A DNA stretch of 64,000 bases from Symbiodinium natans (lineage: Eukaryota > Sar > Dinophyceae > Suessiales > Symbiodiniaceae), in contig CAJNDS010000637.1 in NCBI GenBank assembly GCA_905221605.1, forward strand, positions 32,501 to 96,500, in the 5' to 3' direction. Positions within the stretch are counted from its first letter, which is position 1. Each line of letters opens with the position of its first letter. Shown here in pieces: positions 10,747 to 22,439 of the stretch. The position numbers were made by a program, and so were the translations under genes. The notes under the pieces were generated by a model, which saw nothing but the letters and a program-made list of their open reading frames with translations, ran no database searches and was not told the DNA's origin.

Positions 10747-11700
10747 TCAAAAGTGGCACTCTCCTAGGATGACGTTGTCTTGACGGACCATCCATGCAGC
10801 GAACTCGTCGTCTGGTTCGTCAGTGGCATCGATGAAGAAGACGGGCAGGTTGCAAAGTACGTTGACAAGTACGTTGAGCACTGCTTGCTGTCCGACGGTG
10901 TTGAAATCAATGCTAAGCTGTCTAACGTATACTGGCTTGACGTTTTCTGCGTTTTCTTTGTCTGGCGGTGCCATTCCTGCGGGGATTTGTTCTTTGTTGA
11001 AGAGCATCCGGTATGGGTAGAGGTTGCCGTAGAACGTGAGAATGTACGTGCTTTTTTCGGTGTTGCATCGGTTGAGCTGGCACAATACGTGTTGTCTGGT
11101 GAGCGGCGGGAGTGCACGGAAACATGCGAGTTGGTTCATGTTTGGGTGGCATCGGAGTTGCCACGGCGCTGGTGGCGGGTCTGGCCATGGCCATTCATTG
11201 GTTCGAATCACCAGTGGGGGTGTGCCGCTCCACTTGCCGCATGTGTGTTGATGCTCGACAATGTGTCCGATTAGTTCGAGTATGCCTGCGGGATTCTGGC
11301 CTTTGCCGTAGATTACTGGTTGCCATGGAACGTAGTCCATTCCGTGGGGATCTGCCTGTCCGCTGGTGGGGGGTGCTCCAGTCAGGATCTTGATGTGCTT
11401 GTTTATTTCCAGGTTTTTGAGATTTCGCGTTTTTGGGTCGGGGTGGGATTTAAGGGCCTCTGTTGCATTGTCGAGCAGCATGTATCCGAGAGACTGGCGT
11501 GCGTCGTGGTAGATTCTTGCCTGCCATAGCGTGTTCTCTGGGTCTCTCCAGTCTGCACGTTCCAGCAGTTCGGGGAAAACGAAGGCTGCGTTTCCCCACT
11601 TACGGACGGTCACAAGGATTTCGTTGTTTGCTGGGTTGCTCTCTTCGTCGTTGAAGCTCTTTGTGAGATTGACAGAGCTGGCGTGGACTCGACGCTTCAT
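10747..11700 (-). CDS. WG-family protein, copy 3
   Basis: 317 codons from ATG at 11700 (MKRRVHASSVNL). Motifs align with copies 1 and 2: 'KWGNAAFVF', 'LWQARIYHD', 'IKILTGAPP', 'WQPVIYG', 'APWQLRC', 'TRQHVLCQL', 'NLPVFFIDATDEPDDE', 'MVRQDNVIL'. It is the best preserved and most complex of the three and probably closest to the ancestral form. No known catalytic motif found, no signal peptide or membrane segment. The start is upstream-most of the cluster; 11701-12484 holds no further member. Confidence 0.6.
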   Translation of the reverse strand: MKRRVHASSVNLTKSFNDEESNPANNEILVTVRKWGNAAFVFPELLERADWRDPENTLWQARIYHDARQSLGYMLLDNATEALKSHPDPKTRNLKNLEINKHIKILTGAPPTSGQADPHGMDYVPWQPVIYGKGQNPAGILELIGHIVEHQHTCGKWSGTPPLVIRTNEWPWPDPPPAPWQLRCHPNMNQLACFRALPPLTRQHVLCQLNRCNTEKSTYILTFYGNLYPYRMLFNKEQIPAGMAPPDKENAENVKPVYVRQLSIDFNTVGQQAVLNVLVNVLCNLPVFFIDATDEPDDEFAAWMVRQDNVILGECHF

Positions 11701-12484
11701 GGTTGTGCTTTTGGCGTCATGTGTTTGATCCGATTCTTGCGAGCGGTTGGATTTGTTAACGCGAGATGCGTGTGACAGAAGACTAGTTGACTAGTTGGTT
11801 GTGTTTCGTGTATTTTCATACTTACGTGTGCCTTGCGTTGCTGTGTTGCTCAGGGCTTTTTGCTATTTTACGCATTCGATGTGTTCTGAGTGGTCGCGCT
11901 ATGCCGTGCGGTTGTCGGCTCACTGAGTGGTGGTGATTGAAGAGAAGGCTGACGTGGAAAAGGAGTGTGAGTGCCTATTCATGGATTACGTCTGTGTGTT
12001 TATATTTTCCCTTTTGTAGTGAGCCGTTTGTTAGTGTGTTGTGTTTTTTTGTGTAAGTACCCTCTTGTGTGTTTTGTGTTGTGTGTATTGTGTTTGTACG
12101 CTTACATGTGGGTGCAATGTATGGGCTTCGTGACTTTGTATGTGTGGTGATTTTTGTCTGTGTGTGTGTGTGTGTCTGCGTGTGTGTGTATGTGTGCATG
12201 GGCGTGGCCGTGAGGGTGTGTCTGTCTGTGTGGTGTGTGTGTGTGTGTGTGTGTGTCTGTGTGCATGTGTGTGTGTGTGTGTGTGTGTTTGAGTGTGTGT
12301 GTGTGTGTGTGTCCGAGTGTATGTGTGTGTGTGTGTGTGTCTGAGTGTGTGTGTGTGTGTGTCTGAGTGTGTGTGTGTGTGTCTGAGCGTGTGTGTGTGT
12401 GCTTGTGGCAGTGTGTGTGTGTGTGTGTTTGTCCTTGTGGCAGTGTGTGTGTGTGTGTGTAATGTGTTTGCGTGCGTGCTCGAG
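11701..12484. other. Spacer with TG array before the A/T block
   Basis: Unique T+G-rich sequence to about 12130, with a near-duplicate CTAGTTGACTAGTTG at about 11783-11797, then an interrupted TG array at 12140-12470. No gene supported. The 170-codon minus frame here is His/Thr repeat translation. Confidence 0.5.
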
Positions 12485-14254
12485 CAATAATTAATTAAAA
12501 ATTATTGAATAATAAGTTAATAATTCAGTAATAGTTACTTATTAATTAATTATTAATTAATTAATGATTAATTAATAATTAGTTAATCATTAATTAATAA
12601 TTAATTAATGAGTAGGTAATAATTAATTAGAAATAATTAATCAATAATTAACTACTATTTAAACATGAATTAATTAATAATTAAACAATAATTCACAAGC
12701 AAATCAATTAATAACTAATTAATAATTGATTGATAGTATTTTAATTGAATTAATAATATGATTTATTAATTAATAAAAAAGTAATTAGTACCGTTATGAA
12801 TTAATTAAAATTAATTATTAATTAAACTAAATATAATTAATTAATTAAATAAATAATTAATAATAATTAATTGTTAACTAATAATTAATTATCATTAATT
12901 AATAATTTAATTAAAAGTAAATTAATAATTTGTTGAGATTAATACATATTTAATTAATAATCCATTAACAAGCAATTAATAATTAATTAGTAAAAATTGA
13001 AAAAAAAAAATTATTACATTTACTTAATTATATTCATAAATTAGAAATTCATTATTAATTATTCATAACTAATTGATAATTAACCATAAAAAATATATAT
13101 TTTTAATTCATTAAAAATTAATTATTAATTAATTATTAATTATTAATTAATAATTAATCAAGTAATTGTTAATTTGAGTAATTTATTTCTAATGATTATT
13201 TTAATAAAAACTAATTATTTGATTTTATGATTAATTATTGATTAATTAATTACATTTGAATTAATTATTGAATTGTTATTAATAATTATTAATTTATTAA
13301 TCAATATTAATTAATATTCATTAATAATTAATTCATTAATACTAATTATTAATTTAATAATAATACTTAGTTTGATTTAATTATTTATTAATTAATTCTT
13401 AATTAATTGAGAACTAGTAAATAATTAAGTAATAATTAATCAATAACTAAAAAAAATAATTAATGATTAATGAATAGAGAAATATTTATTAAAATAAAAT
13501 AATTTTAAATTAAAAAATAATAAATTAATAATTCTTATTTAAATAATAATTAATAATAGTTAATAGTGATTTAATAATTAATTAATAATGAATTAATAAT
13601 CAATTAATAAGTAATTATTATTTAATTAATAATTAATTAATAGTCAATTAATAATAAATAAATAATATAATTAATTAATAAATTTATATTAAAAACTAAT
13701 TAATTTATATTTAACTATAATTAATTAATAATTAATTACTTAAATACAATAATTAATTAATTAATAGAAATGAAAAATAATGAAAAATAATTTAATTAAT
13801 AATTAATTATAATTAAGAAATAATATAATAATAATTAATTAATAATTAATAATATAATTAATTAATTAATTAATAATTAAATTAATAATTAATAATTAAT
13901 AATAATTAAAAAATTAAAAATAATTAATAATAATTAAATTAATTAATTAAATAATAATAAAAACTAATTAATAATTAATTAATAATTAATTATATTAAAA
14001 AATAATTAATGAAAATAATTAATTGATAATAAATTATATTAATTATTAATTAATTAATAATTGATTAATAATTAATTAATAAATAATTAATAATAAATTA
14101 ATAATTAATTGATAATTAATTAAAATCAATTAATAATTAATTAGTTATTATAATAATAATTAAGTAATTATTAATTAATAATAAATTACGAATGAATAAA
14201 TAATTAATTAATACTTATTTAGTAATGAATTAATAATTAATTAAGAATTAATTA
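12485..14254. repeat. A/T block built on TTAATTAA
   Basis: About 1.77 kb that is almost entirely A and T, dominated by overlapping TTAATTAA and TAATTAATAA words with few G or C bases. Boundaries to the TG-rich flanks are abrupt. It holds no open frame of note. Because TTAATTAA is self-complementary, both strands look alike, in sharp contrast with the T+G strand bias of the flanks. Confidence 0.95.
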
Positions 14255-14268
14255 ATGTGGCAGGTGTG

Positions 14269-14300
<32 letters not shown>

Positions 14301-15195
14301 TGGCAGGTATGTGTGTGTGTGTGTGTGTATTGTTCTTTCTGGGAGGTCGTGGCATCGTGTTTGTCGGTGTCTGGTTGGACGGAGGTGCATGTTTCAGTTG
14401 GAAAGAGCTTTGGTGGATTGGTGTTTGTCAGCGCGGGGTTTCGTTGTGCGGGTTGAGTACTCATCTGGCTTGGTGATCGAGGTATTATGCATTTTGTTGC
14501 TTGCTTTAGACCTTGGGGAATTCCGTAGCCTGTGTGCATTTGGGCGGACGATGTGAGTTTGCTGTTGTGGTGGTTGTAACGTGTGTGTGTGTGTGTGCGT
14601 GTTCGCTAGTTGTGTGTGCATGTTTGCTTCGGTGGTTTCGTGTTTAGTTGGACGAGGGAATGTTCGTGTGTGTGCGTGTGTGTGTTTTTTTTGTATGTGT
14701 GTGTATGTATGTGATTTTGGGTATGTTGCATCGGGTGTTGCTTTATTTTTTAGTCGTGTGAGAGTGTTCACAGGTTCTTTACATGTGTAGGTGCGTTCGG
14801 CGTTGCATGTTGTATGTAAGAGTACGTGTAAACATTGCTCCTTGAATTTTCTTTTGCGCATGCATTTGAATACTCTTTGTATGTTTTCTGTTTGTTTGTT
14901 TATTGTTATGCGTTCTGTATCTCTCTTGATTTCTTTGCAGTGTTTGGGGGGGTGGCGCTTCTCACGTATTTGGGGCTGCTTGGAGATGGGTGTTCTTAGG
15001 GCAGTCAGGTAGGTGTTCATGATATTTTCCAAACAGGCGACAGGCCTTTTGTAGTGTTGGGTGTTTTGCTTGGGCGATTTTTGGGGGGTACAGGGTGCTA
15101 GCCGGCTTCTCCAGAAGGTTGTTTGGTGGGTCTTGGGTGAGTTTTGGAGGTTGTTCGGAGGCTCGTTTGGAGGGATGCTCGTGGGGAGGGGGGGG
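14255..15195. repeat. Segmental duplication, copy 1
   Basis: About 940 bp that recurs almost identically at 15781-16722 (offset 1,524-1,526). Differences are mainly 2-base changes in TG runs near 14315 and 14590. The homology extends left into the A/T blocks by about 200 bp. The minus strand has an open frame (14394-15032) beginning MENIMNTYLTALRTP; in the copy it is longer because a TG-run change shifts the frame, so I doubt it is translated as shown. Confidence 0.85.
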
Positions 15196-15780
15196 TAATA
15201 ATTAACTACTAATTAATTAATAATTAATTAATACTTAGTAAATAATGAATTAATAATTAATTAGAAATTGAAAAATAATTGAAAAATAATTTATTAATAA
15301 TTAATTAATAATTAAGAAATAATTAATCAATAATTAATTAATTTTTAATTTATAATTAATTAATAATAAATTAATAATTAATTCATAATTAATTAAAAAC
15401 TAATTAATAATTAATAAAATAAATAATTAATAAATAATTAATTAATAATAATTAAAATTAGTTAATAATTAATTAAGAACTAATTAATAAAATTAATTAA
15501 ATTAAATATCTTAAAAAATAATTAATGAATAATTAATTAATAATTAATTTATAATAAATTATATTAATTATTAATTAATTAATAATTGATTAATCACTAA
15601 TTAATAATTAATTAATAATAAATTAATAATTAATTGATAATTAATTATTAATCAATTAATAATTAATTAGTTATTATAATAATAATTAAGTAATTATTAA
15701 TTAATAATAAATTACGAATGAATAAATAATTAATTAATACTTATTTAGTAATGAATTAATAATTAATTAAGAATTAATTA
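15196..15780. repeat. Second A/T block between the duplicate segments
   Basis: Same TTAATTAA-type composition as 12485-14254. Its right end (about 15570-15780) matches 14045-14254, so the duplication unit includes part of the A/T block. Confidence 0.9.
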
Positions 15781-15794
15781 ATGTGGCAGGTGTG

Positions 15795-15826
<32 letters not shown>

Positions 15827-16722
15827 TGGCAGGTATGTGTGTGTGTGTGTGTATTGTTCTTTCTGGGAGGTCGTGGCATCGTGTTTGTCGGTGTCTGGTT
15901 GGACGGAGGTGCATGTTTCAGTTGGAAAGAGCTTTGGTGGATTGGTGTTTGTCAGCGCGGGGTTTCGTTGTGCGGGTTGAGTACTCATCTGGCTTGGTGA
16001 TCGAGGTATTATGCATTTTGTTGCTTGCTTTAGACCTTGGGGAATTCCGTAGCCTGTGTGCATTTGGGCGGACGATGTGAGTTTGCTGTTGTGGTGGTTG
16101 TAACGTGTGTGTGTGTGTGTGTGCGTGTTCGCTAGTTGTGTGTGCATGTTTGCTTCGGTGGTTTCGTGTTTAGTTGGACGAGGGAATGTTCGTGTGTGTG
16201 CGTGTGTGTGTTTTTTTTGTATGTGTGTGTATGTATGTGATTTTGGGTATGTTGCATCGGGTGTTGCTTTATTTTTTAGTCGTGTGAGAGTGTTCACAGG
16301 TTCTTTACATGTGTAGGTGCGTTCGGCGTTGCATGTTGTATGTAAGAGTACGTGTAAACATTGCTCCTTGAATTTTCTTTTGCGCATGCATTTGAATACT
16401 CTTTGTATGTTTTCTGTTTGTTTGTTTATTGTTATGCGTTCTGTATCTCTCTTGATTTCTTTGCAGTGTTTGGGGGGGCGGCGCTTCTCACGTATTTGGG
16501 GCTGCTTGGAGATGGGTGTTCTTAGGGCAGTCAGGTAGGTGTTCATGATATTTTCCAAACAGGCGACAGGCCTTTTGTAGTGTTGGGTGTTTTGCTTGGG
16601 CGATTTTTGGGGGGTACAGGGTGCTAGCCGGCTTCTCCAGAAGGTTGTTTGGTGGGTCTTGGGTGAGTTTTGGAGGTTGTTCGGAGGCTCGTTTGGAGGG
16701 ATGCTCGTGGGGAGGGGGGGCG
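15781..16722. repeat. Segmental duplication, copy 2
   Basis: Second copy of 14255-15195. To its right the sequence continues into the G-rich tandem repeat rather than another A/T block, so the first copy ends where the insertion of the A/T block (or a deletion) interrupted it. The corresponding minus frame is 15767-16558. Confidence 0.85.
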
Positions 16723-18579
16723 GGGTGTTTAGGGGGGTTTCTTCGGCGGTGTGGGGAAAAGGGTGTGTGCTTCGGAGTGGGATTGTTGTTCGTGAAGCAT
16801 GTTTGATTGGCTTCTTGTGGCGGTCTTGACTTTTTGCTGTTTTTGTTTATGAGGTCGTTGTTTGATTTTGCTTTGTGCTTTTGTCTTTAGGGGGGGGGGG
16901 GGGAGTGTTGCTTGTGTCTTGCTTTGCAAAGGTGTGTGCGTGTGCTTGGTTCTGGTGGCTTGTATTGTTGTCTTGCTGAGTTGTGGGCTGGGAAGTGTGG
17001 TGTCTGGTGGTCTCGGGAGGAGGGGGAGGGCGGGGGGTGTGGGGGAGGCTGTCGGACGGGGCGGGGGTGGGGGGGGGGGGGGGGATTGGGGGGAAGGGGG
17101 GGCAGTTGCTGAAATGTGCTTGGGCAACTGGGTGTTTTGAGGGTAAGGACGGGACGTTTTAAGGGTGTTTTGAGAGTGCCTTTTACGAGTGTTAAGGGAG
17201 TTGTAAGGGTGTTTTTAAAGCTTTTTATGGGTGTTTAAAGGGTTCTTTCAAGGGTCTTTCCCGGGTGTGTGACGGGTGTTTGACGCGTGTGGGTGTTCTG
17301 GGTGTTCTTAGGGTATTGAAGTAGGTGTTTATGATATTTTCCAAACGGCCTTTTGTGGGGATGTATATTGCAAGGCGTTGATAGGCCTTTTGTAGTTTTG
17401 GGTGTTTTGGTTGGGCAGTTTTTGGGGGGTACAGAGTGCTAGCTGGCTTCTCTAGAAGTTGTTTGGAGGGTCTTGGCTGAGTTTTTGAGGTTGTTCGGAG
17501 GGTCGTTTGGAGGGGTGATCGGGGGGGGGGGGGGGGTTTGTTTATTTTGTTTCTTTTGCGGTGCGGGCAAAAGGGTGTGCTTTGGAGTGGGAGGGTTGTT
17601 GGTGAAGCATGTTTGATAGGCTTCTTGTGGTGGTCTTGACTCTTTGCTGTTTCTGTTTATAAGGTCGTTGTTTGATTTTGATCTTGCTTTTTGCTTTTGT
17701 CTTTGGGGGGGGGCGGGGGGGGGGTGCGTGCGTGGGTATGCTTTTTTCTGTGTTTGTGGGATTGGCAGGTGGATTCGATAGATTCTGGACGTGTGAGGGA
17801 CGGGGGGGAGGGTTAGCTGGGGTATTCTTGCTTGGGTCTTTCTTTGGAAGGGTGTGTGCGAGTGCTGGGTTCTGGTGGCTCGGATTGTTGTCTTGTTGAG
17901 TTGTGGGCTGGGGAGTGTGGTGTCTGGTGGTCTCGGGTGGAGGGGGAGGGGGGGCAGTTGCTGAAATGTGCTTGGGCCCGGGAACTGGGTGTTTTGAGGG
18001 CAAGGACGGAACGTTTTGAGGGTGTTTTGAGAGTGCTTTTCAGGAGTGTTAAGGGAGTTGCAAGGGTGGTTTAAAGCTTTTTATGGGTGTTTAAAGGGTT
18101 CTACTAAGGGTCTTTCCAGGGTGTGTTTGACGGGTGTTTGATGCGTGTGGGTGTTCTGGGTGTTCTTAGGGTATTGTAGTAGGTGTTTATGATATTTTCC
18201 AACCAGGCTTTTGTGGGGATGTATATAGTGGTTTATTGCAAGGCGTTGATAGGCATTTTGTAGTGTTGAGTGCTTTGCTTGGGCGGTTCTTTGGGGGTGC
18301 AGGCTGCCAGCCAGCTTCTCTAGCAGGTTGTCTGGAAGGGCGTTGGGTGAGTTTTGGAGGTTGTTGGGAGGGTCGGTAGGAGGGGTGCTCGGGGGGGGGG
18401 GGGGGGTGTTCAGGGCAGTTTAGGTGGTTCGTTTGGGGGTGCGGGGAAAAGGGTGTGCTGTGGAGTGGGATGCTTCTTGGTGAAGCATGTTTGGTTGGCT
18501 TGTTGTGGCGGTCTTGACTTTTGCCGTTTCTGTTTATAAGGTCGTTGTGATTCTTGCTTGGGCAAGTCTTGCTTTGCAA

Positions 18580-18613
<34 letters not shown>

Positions 18614-18693
18614 CGGGTTCTGATGGCTCGGATTGTTATCTTGTTGAGTTGTGGGCTGGGGCGTGTGCTGTCTGGTGGTAGTGGAGGGAGTGT

Positions 18694-18752
<59 letters not shown>

Positions 18753-19382
18753 GGCATTTTGCAGTGTTGAGTGCTTTGCTTGGGCGGTTCTTTGGGGGTG
18801 CAGGCTGCCAGCCAGCTTCTCTAGCAGGTTGTCTGGAAGGGCGTTGGGTGAGTTTTGGAGGTTGTTGGGAGGGTCGGTAGGAGGGGTGCTCGGGGGGGGG
18901 GGGGGGGGGTGTTCAGGGCAGTTTAGGTGGTTCGTTTGGGGGTGCGGGGAAAAGGGTGTGCTGTGGAGTGGGATGCTTCTTGGTGAAGCATGTTTGGTTG
19001 GCTTGTTGTGGCGGTCTTGACTTTTTGCCGTTTCTGTTTATAAGGTCGTTGTTTGATGTTGCTTTGTGCTTTTGTCTTGATGGGGGGGGGGCGGGGGGGG
19101 GGGGTGCATGTGTGGGTATGCTTTTTCTGTGTTCGTGCGATTGGCAGGTGGATTGTTCTTGGATGGTGGCAAGGTTGATGGGCGGTTTGGGATTGTCCGC
19201 ATGGATTTCTGGACGTGTGGGGGGGAGGGTGGGAAAGTTAGGTGGGGGATTCTTGCTTGGGCAGGTCTTGCTTTGCAAAGGTGTGTGTGTGTGTGTGTGT
19301 GTGCTGGGTTCTGATGGCTCGGATTGTTATCTTGTTGAGTTGTGGGCTGGGGCGTGTGCTGTCTGGTGGTAGTGGAGGGAGT

Positions 19383-19451
<69 letters not shown>

Positions 19452-19600
19452 GGGTGTTGGGGGGAGGAGGGGCTGTTGCTGCAATGTGCTTACTGGGTGT
19501 TTTGAGGGTAAGGACGGGACGTTTTAGGGGTGTTTTGAGAGGGCATTCCAGGGGTGTTCGAGGGTGTTTGGGAGGTGTTTTAACGGTGTTTTATTGTGCG
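16572..19600. repeat. G-rich tandem repeat with long homopolymer G runs
   Basis: A roughly 0.5-0.87 kb unit recurs with its 'TTTGTAGTGTTGGGTGTTTT' start at about 16572, 17386, 18252 and 18753 (and in the duplicate at 15046). Each unit carries a G run followed by a 'GGAAAAGGGTGTG' block and a 'GTGAAGCATGTTTG' block. Run lengths vary greatly: 58 Gs at 18694-18751 and 68 Gs at 19383-19450 are the longest. Proline- or glycine-rich open frames here are translations of these runs. G-quadruplex formation is very likely on the + strand. Confidence 0.9.
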
Positions 19601-19734
19601 TGTTGAGAATATCTGGGTAACAGTTGCGTGGTCGCTGAACACGTCGGAGGTTGGTGATGTCGATATATCTGGAAGCCTGGCAGGTTTGCGTGCATTAGGC
19701 TGTTCTTTTTTTCTCGTTCGGATTCAATGCGTTG

Positions 19735-20316
19735 CTATTGGTGCGACGGTGCAGCAACTGGGACGGTGTTCTGGCCGATGAAGAGCGCAATGAGCCTCGT
19801 CGTGGCGTAGGTCTCGACGGAGACGAAGCACTTCCACTGGATGACGTTCAGGAACCTGGCGGCCATGTGCTCTAAATCTTTGGCTGTCGGGGCGCCCACT
19901 ATGCTCGCCATTGCGGACCATGTGGGGATGCAGTCTGCCAGCCATGAGTATGCCAGCGCGAAGCCTGCTGCCCAGATCCTGTGGAGGCTGAGGGGAGTCA
20001 GAAGGAGGGGATCAGCCTGTGCGAGGCGCTGTACAAGAACCATTGTTGTGACGATCACACTATCTGGATCCGGCGCGAGGCGGTGCCTGTCTTTGAGGAC
20101 TAGCTGGTTGTACAGGTAGTGGATGTAGGCTTTTAAGGGGATGCTGGCGGCGTGGCTGGCGATGAAGATATTGTTGTCGATCTTTGTCTTCGGGCCGTAG
20201 ATCAGTGCGGGGACCTCATCGTGCGCGGTTTCCCACACCAAGCGCGGGCTAATGAGCTCTTCGGTCATGTTCGCGCAGCCGGTAGCCAGCTGCATGGCGA
20301 GCATTGTTGTTGGCAA
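19735..20316 (-). CDS. PHO80-like cyclin
   Basis: 193 codons from ATG at 20316. Residues about 58-180 fit the cyclin fold of the PHO80/U-type group: 'IPLKAYIHYLYNQL' (the SVPI-type first helix), 'MVLVQRLAQ' (equivalent of the 'yidR' helix), 'LTPLSLHRIWAAGFALA' (the N-x-HR-L block, with S replacing the usual Asn), and 'KDLEHMAARFLNVIQWKCFV' followed by 'Y' (the E-x-x-FL block). Such cyclins bind and activate a CDK, classically in phosphate sensing or the cell cycle. Length is close to a minimal cyclin domain. Upstream sequence to 20460 is short and gene-free. I am confident of the fold, not of the partner kinase. Confidence 0.75.
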   Translation of the reverse strand: MPTTMLAMQLATGCANMTEELISPRLVWETAHDEVPALIYGPKTKIDNNIFIASHAASIPLKAYIHYLYNQLVLKDRHRLAPDPDSVIVTTMVLVQRLAQADPLLLTPLSLHRIWAAGFALAYSWLADCIPTWSAMASIVGAPTAKDLEHMAARFLNVIQWKCFVSVETYATTRLIALFIGQNTVPVAAPSHQ

Positions 20317-20521
20317 GGAAGCTATCTGGAGCCTTCTTTGTAACTTGGTTCCGGTGCTGCTTGCTGTTTGTTTGATAGCGAGTCTGGAATCTTTGTTTGA
20401 GCCGTGCGGAGTTCGTCTTCTTGGGCGGGGGAAAGGGGAGGGGGGGGGGGGGGGTTGTTAATTCTAAACGGATTGCAATTCGAAGAGAGGGGATTGCGCT
20501 GGGGTGAGAAACTTCGGGGTC

Positions 20522-20740
20522 TTACTTTTGGGGTGGGACATGGAGCTGTCGAACGCTTGCGGGAGTACGTAGCATGATGTTGGGGCCGGGTCGAAGATCA
20601 CGAGGCGAGACATTAGTGGGCGGCTCGAGGCGGTGAACAAGGACGTGCTTGTGCATGAAGTTCGGAGCTTCCTTTCTCGCACAATCGAGTTGTGATTGGG
20701 TCAGCTGTATTCTTGCTCCGCTGGGAAGCTGTGGTGACAC
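20522..20740 (-). CDS. Short coding-like fragment
   Basis: A 72-codon frame ending at 20522; an overlapping frame ('RLVIFDPAPTSCYVLPQAF') followed by a GTAAG donor-like motif near 20535 looks equally coding-like. Probably one exon of an intron-bearing gene on the minus strand. No family recognised and the correct frame is undecided. Confidence 0.25.
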   Translation of the reverse strand: MSPQLPSGARIQLTQSQLDCARKEAPNFMHKHVLVHRLEPPTNVSPRDLRPGPNIMLRTPASVRQLHVPPQK

Positions 20741-20951
20741 GGCTCCGGCTCAGGCAGCGGCTGCTGCGACTTCTCTTGCGCCTCGTTCCGAAGTGGTTGT
20801 TGTTCGGCTGTGTTTAGAGTTCTGCGTCGACTCGCGCTGGAATGTAGACGTGACTGAGGTCGGAACCGGTTGTTCTTCATCGGCGAAGCTGGCGTGCTGC
20901 TCCAAAGCGGCCTGATTGTGGGCGTTTTTTTTTTTACCGGACGTGGTTATT

Positions 20952-21300
20952 TTAAAAGTTACCCTGTGGAGTTGTGAGACAAGCACCGAAGTGTGCCTCG
21001 CACCATTGTCGGTAGGCTTCGTCATAGTAGTACTCTGCTTCTTCCTCTTCTTCTTCTTCTTCCTGTTCCTCGGAATGGAGTTGAATGTCCGCAATTTGCT
21101 TTTCGATCTCCAGGATCGTGGACGTCTCCTGCAGCAACCTTGGCGGGCATGCTTTATGCGATGACTTCTTCGATATGGACTGTTGTAAAGAAACAATGGG
21201 AACCCGTGTGCATAAGGCGGCTGCATGAGCACGATCATCTTTGCGTTCTCGACGGACGTCGTGACTTTTTCGGCTTCGTCGGTGATCATCTGGTGCGTGC
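20952..21300 (-). CDS. Spliced hypothetical protein with acidic run
   Basis: The 3' exon, in the frame ending at 20952, reads 'ETSTILEIEKQIADIQLHSE', then a run of eight Glu, then 'YYYDEAYRQWCEAHFG'. An upstream segment in another frame (about 21170-21300, 'ENAKMIVLMQPPYAHGFPL') is also coding-like, so an intron of about 50 bases probably lies between, with acceptor CTGCAG|G or CCAAG|G near 21130. Predicted coiled coil around the acidic run. Function unknown; upstream exons not traced. Confidence 0.35.
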
Positions 21301-21547
21301 GTTTCTTGGCTTATGTCCGGGCGTGGGTTTTTACCTTGTGCGTTGAGTGTGGGAGAGGGTTGGGAGGGGTCGTGCCTGCAAGCCGGTGTTGATGCGAGAG
21401 CTCGGCTTGTTGGTCGAGTTGCTTCGGCTGTTATGGATCTTGTCGAACTTTTTCTTGACCTGCTCACACCGATTTTACTATTGCTCTGACAGCTTTACGT
21501 GTTTAGGGACAGAGAGCTACCAAAATATGAGGAATTCATCATGCTCG

Positions 21548-22327
21548 TCACGCGCCTGCTTGAAGCGCTTCCTGTCGATGTTGTTGATGTCCGACTTGAT
21601 GCCGTTCTTTGTCATGTTTCCGGCCTGTTGTGAATGGCGGCTGGGCTTGCTTCAGCTCAGAATCGTCAGCGGGGTTCGAGGCCTCGGTCTTGAGGAGGGC
21701 TGCCGGGCTGCCTATTGGGGCGACGCTTGTTGAGCCTCGTGGCTGCACCGGTGCTTGTGGCGGCGGATAGCTTCCGCATCGAGCGACGGCAATTTGGACT
21801 AAGTAAATGTCTCGGTAGAGCAGGGGATGCTTGAACTGTCGTGATGCGATGCGACGCTCTGAATGCACCTTGCTTTTTGGGCACCTTCCTCACTGACTCG
21901 TGCAGATGCTTGTCGGCTCACGTGGGTCTGCGCCTGAGCGGGTTGGTCGGACTGGACAGGGAGTGCTGTTTTCGGGTTTGCTGGTACTTGCTGCAAGTGG
22001 CATCTCTGAGCTCGGCACCGTTTTCTTGAGGAAGATGGCATCGTAGATCCGCCTGGTGGGAATACCATGGTTTGTGCGTTGGCAATGTTGTTGGGCTGCA
22101 AACAAGGGAATGCAGGAGGTCCTTTGCCCGTCTCGATGCAGTTCTCGTCCGCTTGCATGGGGGATCCTGTCGTCGGAGGTGCGAAAGCAGGGTTTTGGGG
22201 GGTTCAGGGGTGATGCCAGCGGAGGGGGTGGTGGTGGCCGTCCTTTTCCCTTGCCTTTGGACACGTAGTAGGCGGCGGCCGGCGTGGATGTCAGTCCTGC
22301 GAAAAGGCTCGAGGCTAGAAGAGTCAT
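21548..22327 (-). other. Coding-like minus-strand region, exon structure unresolved
   Basis: An ATG at 22327 opens a frame starting MTLLASSLFAGLTSTPAAA, which looks like a signal peptide or membrane anchor, followed by a Lys/Gly and Pro-rich stretch. Further downstream coding-like segments shift among the three minus frames. I read this as a gene with several short introns that cannot be assembled by eye. Confidence 0.25.
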
Positions 22328-22439
22328 GGTCTATGGTTTGGGGAGTGGTCGGTTGGGGGGGAACGCGGGGTTATTGCTGCTTGGGATGCGATGGTGGCTT
22401 AGGTGAGGACGTCGATCCGGCAACAGGGGTTCTTTAAGG

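Noticed and set aside
16729-19505. Proline- or glycine-rich frames with runs of up to 20 Pro or Gly
   Set aside because: Direct translations of homopolymer G/C runs, with boundaries that vary between repeat units.
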